Positions 12,112 through 25,464 of a stretch of 64,000 nt of DNA are shown piece by piece. The notes under the pieces are model-generated. The model was given only the letters and a program-made list of their open reading frames with translations, was not told where the DNA came from and searched no databases. The position numbers were made by a program, and so were the translations under genes. Source of the DNA: Antennarius striatus (taxonomy: Eukaryota > Chordata > Actinopteri > Lophiiformes > Antennariidae); contig NC_090787.1 of the NCBI RefSeq assembly GCF_040054535.1, positions 15,659,501-15,723,500 of the forward strand, given 5' to 3'. The first letter of the stretch is position 1; every line of letters begins with the position of its first letter.

Positions 12112-14099
12112 TAGTCTGATATCTGAAGAAGACTCTGAAGAAACATTAAATAGAATCTTAGAAAAAAAGAATCAGTGTGGGTTACTGGGATGATAAACCG
12201 TGTTAATTTTATTTTAGATCTATCAGCGTTTTGATTGATTTTTGATAGTTGATTGATTTATATTAACTTTGGTTTTAACTGGCCATGTCCTTAAGGCCTC
12301 TGCAATTCAGCTGCAATGGACTTTTTGAAACTGGGTTGAAATGTCACTACAGCTCATACCCGTCTTTATTTAAAGGAGTTCCACCCTTGCTCGCATATCT
12401 TCGCATTCTTCTTCTTTTATTTAAAATGGTAACAAACATCTTATATGTGTATTACTGCCATCGTTTGGTGACAATATTGTATTACTACAAGGCGCAGGTG
12501 AACACATGAGGAAAATATTTGTATGAAAAAAGATGATCATGTATTTCAATTTTGTTGACTGATGATTGTTTGGATATTATCAGATCACTATTGTTTAGTA
12601 AACCACGATATAATGTGGCAGAAAAAATCAACACAGGAATGCAAATGAAAATGGTGTTAGTTAACTTTAACTTTCTCAGGTGATTTCACACACAGTGATA
12701 CAAAAAATTGTGTAAGTAAGTTTGCAAGGAACCAATCCAGTAAAACATGAGACAGTTTCACTTTGCCATCAACTTTTATTTCATGGAATGTTGAAGAAAA
12801 TCATATTGGTATCCAGTTTATATATCTGTCATTGTTTCCTGTCACTGATGAGTTTTTTGTGTTTTCAGTTGTTGTCCGTTCCCTCTCGTGCGTTCCCTGT
12901 TTCGTGTTTCTTATTCCCTGTGTCGTCCATCTCTTTTCCTGTTAGATTTTTTACACCCATCTGTAATTGTTGCTCTGCTTTCACCTGTTTCTTGTAACCT
13001 TTTTTTTGCCTGCGAGTATAGACTGTGTGTGCCCTCCTTCATCTCCATCAATCATGTCCATATACTATTGACCTCTGTGTCACGTGTTCAGCCTTCTTCC
13101 TCCCATTTTTACAAGTACCAAACCTGTCTGTATTTTGAACTCTGTCTTCACCTCCACCTTTTATATATCCCAGGTTTATATATGTTTATAATAGTCAATC
13201 CCTGAAATACACTTCCATTGCCTCTACTTCATGACTGCATCTGGGTCCTTGAAACATAACACTTTCGCTTTAGACATCCGTCATCTTTAATTCACCAAGT
13301 TTATGCTTCATAAACATCTGTTTAAAAAAAAGGGTACATTAGAAACAATTTTTTTTTTTGTGGATATTGATAATGACATATTATTGAACTGAGCTTTAGA
13401 TATTCAGGCAGCAGAAACCAGGTTCTTTGTGACCTGCAGCAAAGCTTTTCATACGTTGAAACATTCGTGGAATGATCGAGATCAAAGAATGTTGCTGAAT
13501 GTCTTTGTACCATGAGCTGGGAAAGTTTGACTAACATCCCTAATAGAGACATTTCAGGGTGTCCTTTCATTCAGTGTTTCACATTCTTCACATTCCAGCT
13601 ACATGGCACAGATATGATGATACACAGGCACACCCTAGATTTATTGTAGCGAATATATATAAAACAAAAACTACACAGATCTTCTAAACAAAGTATGTTT
13701 ATGTTGGCATGATTTACAGCTCACGATACACAGCAAAATTCAAAAATATGAGTAACAAAAATTTGTTAATTTTTAAATCAAATGTAGGAAGGGGAAAAAA
13801 ATCTTTGACCCTGCATGTATGTTACATTTCATCTTTATTTATAAGCTTCTTTTTAATGGCTGTTAAATTTAAAACAAGGAAAAGAAGAGATCATATAAAA
13901 AAATGTATATAACTTTTTTATGAGTTGCTAACAATGTCTTAAAGCCCGGAAAAACAGTAGGATTGATCTTTTATTCCATTCACTAAATGTCTTATCACTG
14001 AAAGACATTTTTTTTTACTGGATTTTTTTTTTTAGTACAAAAAATGTACAATGGCAGAAGCAGCATTCATTTCAGAGAATTAAATTAAATATGAAATGA
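12112..14099. other. Intergenic; one weak repeat, no gene recognised
   Basis: Near 12405-12500 there is a CTTCTTCTTTTATTTAAAATGG block, followed by TTACTGCCATCGTTTGGTGA. It resembles the end of another common interspersed repeat. The rest, including the T/C-rich part at 12820-13000, shows no coding or repeat signature I can name. Confidence 0.4.
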
Positions 14100-15190
14100 A
14101 GCACTGCAAAATTAAATCGGGAAATTATTTCCAATCCTTTTCAACAGAATTGTTTTTTCAGCCTCGCGGTTGACATTCTGCTGCCCCTTACATAGTATGA
14201 GTGTCCAGTGTTAATGTGTTAGGACATAAACTCTAGCTTAGAGTTAGCTTGTCAATCATTGCTCTAATGGTGGTCACGGCAGCTGGAGGCACACACGCTG
14301 CTCTTGTTATTTCATCTACTGTGCGCTTCCACATGGAGGATATACAGTATGTGTGAGGAAGTTGCATGCGTGGAGCTCTGCTGTGGACTCGGTGCCCCGG
14401 CGGTTCAGTGTCCATGTTGGTGTGGGAGCCTGAGGCCTGCTCCCTTACATCCTCGCTCTGGCTCTGTTGATCCTATTGTCTCCTGCGTCACCACACGTCG
14501 CCCAGCAAATAAAGGCCGTCTGGCTCCAAGCTTAAATATTGCAGCAAACTAAAAACCAACCATCAGAGCAGATTCATTCACATCTGCTCAGTGGGGCGAC
14601 AAGGACGGGGCTTTAGGTGGGCTAGAGGGCAGAAAAAAGTTCACTTTTCCCTGCCGGGTGCCAAGAGAACGGGACAGGACTCAACCTCGCCGGAGCCGCA
14701 GCTGTGGCAAGTTGCCCATTTGATTACTTTTAGCTCATATTATGCCTTACAGAAGAGCAGACTATCTGCCAAATATTCGTATCTTTTAAGGCATTTTCAA
14801 CAGAAGTAACAGTTTGGTATTTTCCAAAGAGCTAGAGCAAGAAAGCTTTGAGTTCGGACTATATGTAATGTTATTAGTCTGGACAATGCTGTTCACGTTG
14901 ACACGCAGCCTTCTAAAAGGCAATAATTCATTGTTAATTATTGTATTTTCATAATTAACTCCTGATTTTGAATGTTTTTGTAATAGACTCCATGTCACGC
15001 TTTAGATATTTTAAATTATTAAGGTTTTAAAAATGCAAATTATGACTTAGTTTGGATTTTTGAGTTTAGCCATTCTGCATTTCTTACATTTGGTACCCTA
15101 TTCCCCTTCCCCTGTCTGTCCTGCCTACCCCACCCTTCCTGTCTGTCTGTACCTTCTATGCCCATTCCTACCCCACCCTTAATTGTGTAG
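14100..15190. other. Upstream region of gja8: presumed 5' flank and 5'-UTR intron
   Basis: Connexin genes normally carry a small untranslated first exon and then an intron ending shortly before the ATG. That arrangement fits here: a C/T-rich tract at about 15095-15185 ends in GTGTAG at 15185-15190, a good acceptor. The first exon and promoter cannot be placed with confidence. G/C-richer sequence at 14380-14720 is the likeliest location. A TTAAATATTGCAGCA stretch at about 14534-14548 contains a possible half-site for a lens Maf factor, which is only suggestive. Confidence 0.4.
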
Positions 15191-15205
15191 TGCTACGGAC
15201 CGATC

Positions 15206-16459
15206 ATGGGTGACTGGAGCTTTCTAGGTAATATTTTAGAGGAAGTTAACGAGCACTCTACGGTGATCGGCCGGGTGTGGCTCACAGTGCTCTTCATTTT
15301 CCGTATCCTCATCCTGGGCACAGCGGCAGAGTTTGTGTGGGGTGATGAGCAGTCTGACTATGTCTGCAACACACAGCAACCTGGATGTGAGAATGTGTGC
15401 TATGACGAGGCCTTTCCCATCTCCCACATCCGCCTTTGGGTGCTGCAAATCATCTTTGTGTCCACGCCATCTTTGGTATACGTGGGTCATGCTGTGCACC
15501 ATGTTCACATGGAGGAGAAACGTAAGGAACGCGAGGAGGCAGAGCTCAGCCGGCAGCAGGAGCTGAGTGAGGAGCGTCTCCCCATGGCACCCGACCAGGG
15601 AAGTGTCCGCACCACTAAGGAGACCAGCACAAAGGGAAGCAAGAAGTTCAGACTGGAGGGCACCCTGTTAAGGACCTACATCTGCCACATCATCTTCAAG
15701 ACACTGTTTGAGGTGGGCTTCGTGGTGGGCCAGTACTTCCTGTATGGCTTCCGCATCCTGCCGCTGTACAAATGCAGCCGCTGGCCCTGCCCCAACACCG
15801 TGGACTGCTTTGTGTCTCGCCCCACAGAGAAGACTGTCTTCATCATCTTCATGTTGGCTGTAGCCTGCGTTTCTCTCTTTCTTAACTTTGTGGAGATCAG
15901 TCACCTGGGCCTGAAGAAGATTCGCTTCGTCTTTCGCAAGCCAGCTCCAGCCCAGGTCCAAGGAGAGGCCACGGCGCCTCTGCCGCCCCAAGGGAAGAGC
16001 CTGCCTTCCCTAGCCGTGCCCTCCCTGCAGAGGGCAAGGGGTTACAGGCTACTGGAGGAGGAAAAAGCTCCCCCCATAACTCACCTGTACCCACTTGCTG
16101 AGGTGGGTATGGAGGCTGGAAGAGGGGCCCCACCCTTTCAGGGACTAGTGGAAAAGACGGATGAGGTGCTTCCCTTGGGGAACATCTCTAAGGTGTATGA
16201 TGAGACTCTGCCCTCCTATGCCCAGACCACTGAGACAGGAGGGGTGACATTACGTGAGGAGGGGGCTCAGGAGGTGCAGCCAGCAGAAGTGGAAGCAGAG
16301 AAGCTGGAAGGTGCTGGGGATGAGGACGTGGAGGTAGAGGAGGTGATGAATAGGGAGGGCACGACTACAGCGGATGCAGGAACGATAGAAGACACCAGAC
16401 CACTGAGCAGAATGAGCAAAGCCAGCAGCAGGGCCAGGTCAGACGATCTCACCGTATGA
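15206..16459 (+). CDS. gja8: Gap junction alpha-8 protein (connexin 50)
   Basis: This 417-residue connexin has its whole coding region in a single exon. Six connexins form a hemichannel, and two hemichannels dock to join lens fibre cells, allowing ions and small metabolites to pass. The N-terminus [20 protein letters not shown] is that of Cx50. Four membrane spans lie at roughly 23-42, 76-98, 155-177 and 208-230. The first extracellular loop has the C54-x6-C61-x3-C65 pattern and the second C190-x4-C195-x5-C201; these six cysteines form the disulfides needed for docking. The cytoplasmic loop (about 99-150) is charged. The tail (231-417) is acidic and shares with mammalian Cx50 the [16 protein letters not shown] and final [18 protein letters not shown] elements, which separate it from Cx46 (gja3). 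The start follows a splice acceptor at 15190 by 15 bases. Teleosts may keep two gja8 copies, and I cannot say which this is. Confidence 0.97.
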   Translation: MGDWSFLGNILEEVNEHSTVIGRVWLTVLFIFRILILGTAAEFVWGDEQSDYVCNTQQPGCENVCYDEAFPISHIRLWVLQIIFVSTPSLVYVGHAVHHVHMEEKRKEREEAELSRQQELSEERLPMAPDQGSVRTTKETSTKGSKKFRLEGTLLRTYICHIIFKTLFEVGFVVGQYFLYGFRILPLYKCSRWPCPNTVDCFVSRPTEKTVFIIFMLAVACVSLFLNFVEISHLGLKKIRFVFRKPAPAQVQGEATAPLPPQGKSLPSLAVPSLQRARGYRLLEEEKAPPITHLYPLAEVGMEAGRGAPPFQGLVEKTDEVLPLGNISKVYDETLPSYAQTTETGGVTLREEGAQEVQPAEVEAEKLEGAGDEDVEVEEVMNREGTTTADAGTIEDTRPLSRMSKASSRARSDDLTV

Positions 16460-16510
16460 ACCTGAGCCAGAGCACACACACATCTGCACAAACCTAATGT
16501 TCAACACAAG

Positions 16511-16588
16511 ACAGAGAACACACACATACGCAAGCACACATGCACTAACACACGCACACACACTCACACACGCACACGCACACACGCA

Positions 16589-16665
<77 letters not shown>
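16511..16665. repeat. (CA)n microsatellite, imperfect then pure
   Basis: Begins about 50 bp after the gja8 stop codon. The first 80 bp are CA interrupted by CG, TA and CT steps. From 16590 to 16665 the array is pure. Confidence 0.95.
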
Positions 16666-16667
<2 letters not shown>

Positions 16668-18298
16668 CTAACTCAAGACAACTCTTGAACAGGCAGGTCA
16701 AAAACCAAGGGATGGAAAGTCAACAGGGATAGATTTGAACGCTTAAAACAATTCTACAACAAAATATGTGAAATATAAAAAATACTGGTTAAAGAGGGGA
16801 CGAGTAGGTTTTTTTTTATCAAGTGTGTTCTTATATTTTAAAAAATGTGGAAAAGGACACATTCAGAGGGTAAATGTTTATACTTGATGAAAATCTATGT
16901 CGATTTTTAGAAGCATCTTTTTCTATTGAAAGAGTTTTAATGGAGAATTAGGTCTTTTACATGGGGTTTGACAACATAGGGGAATGAGAGCTATAATATT
17001 CTTGTGTGTCTGCGAATCAGTAAATTTGCTGTAGCTAGGCACTGACTTTTATTCCCATGCAAACAGCGACATGCTGTAAATGCTGAATGTGGCTACACAC
17101 GGTGCTTGTGAGAGGCTCTCACATACTCTCACATACACAAATCACACAATTAAGTGCCCGTACTTTTAAAGGTATGAAGCTCTTTGTGAGGAAGTTTAAA
17201 AGTCCATTTTCAGGTTGAGAAGAGCATACCTTTTTTGCACATTCTGAGGTTTAAACTGTGCAACCCTCATAAGACCTCATCTATGCTTCAATTTACACAG
17301 GATTCTTTCAAGTGATGAGAGGTGTGCATCAACTTCAGAGCATTTCTCTCCTTTTCATGTTTATATATATCATGTAGCACAACCAGAGCTGAGTGAGTGA
17401 GGAAAAAGAAAAACAAAAAAAAAAGACCACAACGTCTTGAATGTCTTTTTCAATGTGATTCTCTGCATTTTACATTCATGTTTTGTAGGCTTGAAGTAGA
17501 AATGTGACATTAGTTGTCTGTGATAGAGAGCAGGGCTCACTTTTAGAGAATTAGAGAATGAACTATAACAGCGACCTCGGGCCAAATCCTCTCTTTTCGT
17601 GCTGTACAAACAAGCGTCCGGGCGATAAAGATCATGCACCATCAGCACATAGCATTGTTGGAACCGAGACAATAAAAGAAACCGTGCTCATCAATGAAAA
17701 CATGCATCCTTGACCAACTGTGACAAAAAATTTTTGTACTTGATTTTATGCGACGATATAATGTTAACAAGAAAACACAATACTCATGACATGCTTTCCA
17801 ATCCAGAGACAAACAAACAACTAGGTGCGACTCCCCCTGTACATAATACCCTATCCCACGTCTGGTAGTGTACATAATGTGCAGAACAGCTGTTTGTGAC
17901 TGTTTGATACAAATTATAATTATGATTTTGATGTTGATCTAATCTCACAAACACAAGGGAGTAAAGGGAAAGTGCCCGGACTGCCTTATGCATTCATCTA
18001 AATAAAGACCAGTTGGATTGGGAATCACTAGAATTAAAAACAATGTAAGTAAGCATTAGAATTGTCACAAATCTTCTCACATTCTAGGGCTTGTTTGTCC
18101 AAGCAGCTCACACTGTCTGATTTCCTGTGCCTTATCTGTAAATGTAAATTCTCAAATGTTTGGAAGATTGTAGCAGGTGCATACTAATGCTCTGGGATGT
18201 ATGTGAACGACATGTTTTATTGGCTTTTTTTAAACTTGTGTTATTTCTGTATGCCCCCCTCACATACACCCACCCACTAACACGCCTACCTATACATG

Positions 18299-18300
<2 letters not shown>

Positions 18301-18382
<82 letters not shown>
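18301..18382. repeat. (CA)n microsatellite
   Basis: 41 pure CA units, flanked by imperfect CA-rich sequence at 18260-18300 and 18385-18420. Confidence 0.95.
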
Positions 18383-18384
<2 letters not shown>

Positions 18385-18919
18385 GATACACGAATGCAAA
18401 CACGCACACCTCACACAGAAATGGATTTAAACTATTAGCAAGATCATAGAGCATTAAGCACAATGTTAGCAGAACACACTCACAGAGTGCAGGCTTAAAC
18501 TCATAAATGTGCCTTTGAACCCACACACACCTCACAGTGTTGGTTTTGGGGATATGATCAAGAGACACTCAGAGAGAGAAGGCAGCTTTGACCCCTTTGT
18601 GACCCCCAGCCATCCCATCAGCCATCATAATCCAATGCTGTGGAATCTGAGAGCCTTCAATAAAACACCAAATTAACTGAACATGTATCGACCATAACAG
18701 TGTTACGGTCAAAGTATGATGCTGGTCCTTGTGTACATCGATATGACTGGTAATGTGTTTTTTTTTTTTTTTGTATTTTAAGACTGTTGCATTGCCTGTA
18801 TGTTTATAAGAAGACGTGATTAATCTTTGGAAAGACAAAAACTTTTTACTAACTTGTAGTCTTCTTTGCTGATAGATGTGTGACAGTATCTTCTTTTGGA
18901 ATGGAACCAATGTAATAAA

Positions 18920-21083
18920 GAGTCACACGTGGTCAAGAGGTGTTGTGTCCGTGACTCCCAAGCACACATACACACATGCACACATGCATACACCCCCCCC
19001 ACACACACACACATACACATGAAACCCCCTAGAATATGGATCACAATGATGCCACAAGTTTGGCAGATCTTCAAGGAATGCAGTATTTTAAATGTGATAA
19101 TAATTTTAACAATTTAATAATTTTAATATAACAACAACAATAATAATGATAATAAAAATTATTATTATTATTTTTGTATTTTATCTGTAAAATTTTATGT
19201 TTATTATTTGTTGTTAGAGTTGAGTATATAACAACACAACCATTAAACGTTTTCACCTCTTTTTTCACTGTATCACTTTGAAACGTTTAAAACATCTAAC
19301 AGGATTTGATGAAACTTGGTACTTGAGTTGGCCGTCTGTGGAACAACCCATTCAAAGTGATCTGGACCCAGAAGTTTTTCAGTTTTATTTTGGACATTGG
19401 GGGTTTTCATCACCCCACAGCCTCACACAGGTGACCCAGCTGGGGTTGATTAAGTCCCAGTTTGTGTCCCAGCAGCACCAGCTCCTGGTATCTGACAAAC
19501 ACTAACTACTTGATGGGTTTTTATGAACCTCGGTTGACGAGTCAAATATGTACTAAAAACAGTGCTACTGCAGTCTGGAGTGGATCTGGACAAAGAGGTG
19601 TTTTTGTCCCCCCCTTACGTAAACAGATCCCTGAAGGCAGCCATATTAATGATGCCTTGTTAGAATTTGGATTTGCCATGCATGAAGAGACCAGAAGTCT
19701 CCATTCTCTCAGAGGCCCGGACAGCTTGTTCATTTATTCCAGAAATGAGACAAAACATAGATGGTAGATTTCAGAAAATCACAAGGTTTATTGAACAGAC
19801 AGAATGAAATGAATCATTAAATGCATCAGGTTTCACCAAGAGGAAGTCCATTCATCGAAGACTCAAGATTTTGAATATGCAGAACCATAGGTTTAAGTGT
19901 TCTGACTACATTATACTAGTTTAACAGTTAAAGAGCCTTTAAAACTATCATGAATAGTAAATGATCAAATGACTGAGCAAACAATTATCTGAGAAAACAT
20001 CACAATATTTGACTTGGTTGATTATATGATTGATTATGTCTAAACATTAAATGTAGATTATTCACACTACTGAGTAAATACCTCAACAGATTAGGATTCA
20101 CTGGAAAGGAGGAAAAGAACTGTCATACTGAGGTATGTGTTCTCTCAAGCAGAAAAGGCAGGTTGCAGTAAATGGTACTTCAATAGATTCCCAATGGACC
20201 ACTCATCTGAAATGTAGATGAGTGGAAGGAAACCACTTTAAACTCCAGACAACCATCAAGACAAACCATTAGGTTTCAGACGGTTATATTTGGGGAGGAG
20301 GTCTAAAAACATTGACAGTGTTCTATTTATGTGAAACGGGAGAAAAGTAAGGCTTCCCTCAGCAGAACTGGAACTGTTAACAAGCAAGGAAGGGCTGAAA
20401 GTATCACGACTACATCTCCACTGAGGGGCAGTGTTGTAAAAGCTTTGATTATTCGTCTCTTCTCACCAGGCATCAACTAGAGGAGCAGATCACAGCGGCA
20501 AAGCAATAAATGTTTTATTTAGAGAAAAAAGAGAATATAGAGAATATTTTTGAGAATATTTCTGACTGTAGGGCTCTTTTTCACTCCTTTCTTCTTGTGG
20601 CATCTTGTTAATGGAGTTCAACCCTTCAGTTAAGCATACTAACATTTAAATGTATTTCAAAGCTGTATTTCGGTGTCAATCTGAGGGCAGAAGTTTTTCC
20701 AGACTAGCAGAGAAACATCCCCAGGATTTGAAAGCAGAGGCAGCCGACCAAAGCAAAATGGCTAAGAGGTTCATAATAAACCACAAAATATCTGCAACAG
20801 TGACCTCCTTTTATTCCTAATGACAAACTGCATGGTCTAAGAGCGGTCAAGGACTTTCCCCCCTCAGTTTAATGCACACTCTGTTTTCAGGTCTGGCTTG
20901 TTCTCAGTTGTTGCAACTTTTTCTTGTGTCTACCAGAGGAATACTTTACTTCATTTGATTTAGTGAAGAAAACAATTGGCTCACCAAACAGCATAAAAAC
21001 TGAGTGAGCGAAGTCCCTGCACTGCATTGTCTTCAACAAACAACTGACTCACAACATGCTTGACTGATGAGGCCTTAGACTAC
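18920..21083. other. Intergenic, no gene recognised
   Basis: A short impure CA run stands at 18960-19020 and an AAT/ATT-rich patch at 19125-19175. The part 19300-19770 contains moderately long frames on both strands, but they match nothing I know. Near 20515-20570 there is a local tandem repetition of GAGAATAT units. Confidence 0.45.

Positions 21084-21136
<53 letters not shown>
21084..21136. repeat. (CAT)n microsatellite
   Basis: About 17 perfect CAT/ATC units. Confidence 0.95.
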
Positions 21137-21594
21137 CTTCTTGTATGGAGCCCATTTCTGGAGGGGATGTTAGCAGCTGGACAGTTTTAATCTTAACTCT
21201 TCCCACACATGCAGGCTGTGATGTCATACACAGAAGCATGATATCAGTCATTGTTTTGATATATTTTCTCTTTTTTACTGTCATGTACAGCTAAAGACTG
21301 AACATTTGTTCTTTAAGTCTGTGGTTCTTTGTAATGACTGTCCATCTCGTTCCATGCTTGTGCGCCTCAGAAAACATTTATCTGATGATGCTTTAATAAA
21401 TAGTCATCTATCATATAGCACGCTTGCTGTGTAGACCACATTGTGAACTCTTATTAACATGATGGCTTTCACTACTTTTGCTTTCACTACTCTCACTACT
21501 TTTGCAGGAAAAAAAGTAATTGTCTAAACATTTAGCATCAGCAGGATCATCTTTCTGATATGTTACATGACCTGGATTATATCATATTCTGAAT

Positions 21595-21716
21595 TTGCCA
21601 TAGCAACCCCTACCTTGTGGAACACCCTCCCCCCCAACAGATCTGTGCCTCTGACTCACTACTTTCTTTCAAGAAACAGTTAAAAACCTACCTTTTTCCA
21701 AATAGCTTTTAAGCTC
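21595..21716 (+). pseudogene. C-terminal fragment of an L2-group LINE
   Basis: The reading WNTLPP, then after a frameshift SFKKQLKTYLF before a stop at about 21712, is the conserved last segment of L2/CR1-type LINE polyproteins (pattern WN.LP..... FK..LKT.LF). It is directly followed by the ATT array at 21745. Only about 120 bp remain. Confidence 0.65.
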
Positions 21717-21744
21717 CATGAACCTGCTCCATCCATTTCACCTG

Positions 21745-21858
<114 letters not shown>

Positions 21859-21896
21859 GTTATAATTCTTCTTCTTATTCATTTATCTTTTCAACT

Positions 21897-21944
21897 TTTT
21901 GTGGGTCACGGGGGTTGCTGGAGCAACTCCCGTGACCCACAAAA
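21897..21944. repeat. Near-perfect inverted repeat, 23-bp arms, 2-nt loop
   Basis: Arms at 21897-21919 and 21922-21944 pair throughout except for one G-T position (21913/21928), around a GG loop. The arms read TTTTGTGGGTCACGGG inward. It lies about 40 bp after the ATT array. It resembles a fold-back duplication. Confidence 0.85.
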
Positions 21945-22261
21945 TTTCCTTTTTTTCATTGGTGCAACAACAACATAAGAACATCAACTAACAAATACTG
22001 TGACAGCAGCCTGGCCTTGGTTCAGGACTATCTTATTTATCCCCTGGAGTACATCCAGACACACATCAGAATGGATTTGATTTCTAGTCATCATTTTCAC
22101 TTAATGCAAATCATTATTCTTGCAGCAGTGCTCTGCTGTGCATCTTAACATCTTAACAATGTAAACATGCTGTTTCAGATCATAGATTACACTTTAACAC
22201 TAAAAAGAGCTCCTTCTTGGTTGTGGTGAGGCATGATCAAATATGTAAAATGAAAACAGTT

Positions 22262-22670
22262 GTAATATGTGGCATGGTGCTGCAGCGGAAAGCGCTGTTG
22301 CCTCACAGCAAGAAGGTTCCAGGTTTGATACCTCTCTGTTTGATTACTTGCTTGCTTGTTTGTTTGTTTGCATGTTCTTCCCATATCTGTGTTGGTTCTC
22401 TCTGGGTTCTTCAGCTTCCTTCCACCTCTAAAGACATCCCGCTTTGGAGAATTGTTCACACAGAGTTGTCAGTAGTTGTGAGTCTGAGCGTGTATTTGTG
22501 TTTGCGTTTGGCCCCATGATGAGCTGGCGTGTAATCTGAGGTGTACCCTACCTTTTGCCCATAGCCAAGTGGGATAGGCTCCATCAGACCCATAACCTGC
22601 ATGGTGGATAAGCTGTTGTAGACGAGGTGATTTTGATCGTCTCTTCTTCAAGAAAATGGATGGATTAAAC
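22262..22670 (+). mobile_element. tRNA-headed interspersed repeat, near-complete copy
   Basis: The head GGTGCTGCAGCGGAAAGCGC, followed by GCCTCACAGCAAGAAGGTTC and AGGTTTGATACC, resembles tRNA-like internal promoter boxes A and B. The body has GCATGTTCTTCCCATATCTG, CTGGGTTCTTCAGCTTCC, GTGTACCCTACC and GGATAGGCTCCATCAG. The end has GGATAAGCTG and AAAATGGATGGAT. This is the fullest of at least four copies in the window (others at 6075-6290, 6845-7035 and 46795-46880). Confidence 0.7.
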
Positions 22671-25342
<2,672 letters not shown>

Positions 25343-25423
25343 TGTGCGCATGTGCATGTCAGCGTGTGCAAATGAATACAGGAAAAAAAGAAAGAAGATA
25401 ATTAAACAGGTAACAGTTGAGAC

Positions 25424-25464
25424 TTTCTAACAGCCTTTCAGTCAAACTGAAAGGCTGTTAGAAA
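25424..25464. repeat. Perfect inverted repeat, 18-bp arms, 5-nt loop
   Basis: Arms at 25424-25441 and 25447-25464 are exact complements (CTAACAGCCTTTCAG core) around TCAAA. A T-rich tract follows at 25479-25515. I found no gene or repeat that would explain it. Confidence 0.88.

Larger units (their letters stand above)
16460..18919 (+). other. gja8: Probable 3' UTR of gja8 and downstream flank
   Basis: No gene is seen here. AATAAA hexamers occur at 18001-18006, 18659-18664 and 18914-18919, any of which could end the transcript. Use of one of these distal sites would give a 3' UTR of 1.5-2.5 kb. Two CA arrays lie inside (16511-16665 and 18301-18382), so they would be transcribed as CA-rich RNA. 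Which poly(A) site is used cannot be told from sequence. Confidence 0.45.

Noticed and set aside
14534..14548. Maf-responsive element for lens expression of gja8
   Set aside because: Only a half-site-like TGCAGCA in A/T-rich context; too short to claim.
19300..19770. A short gene with frames on both strands around 19462-19767
   Set aside because: No splice structure, no known domain and no similarity that I could recognise.
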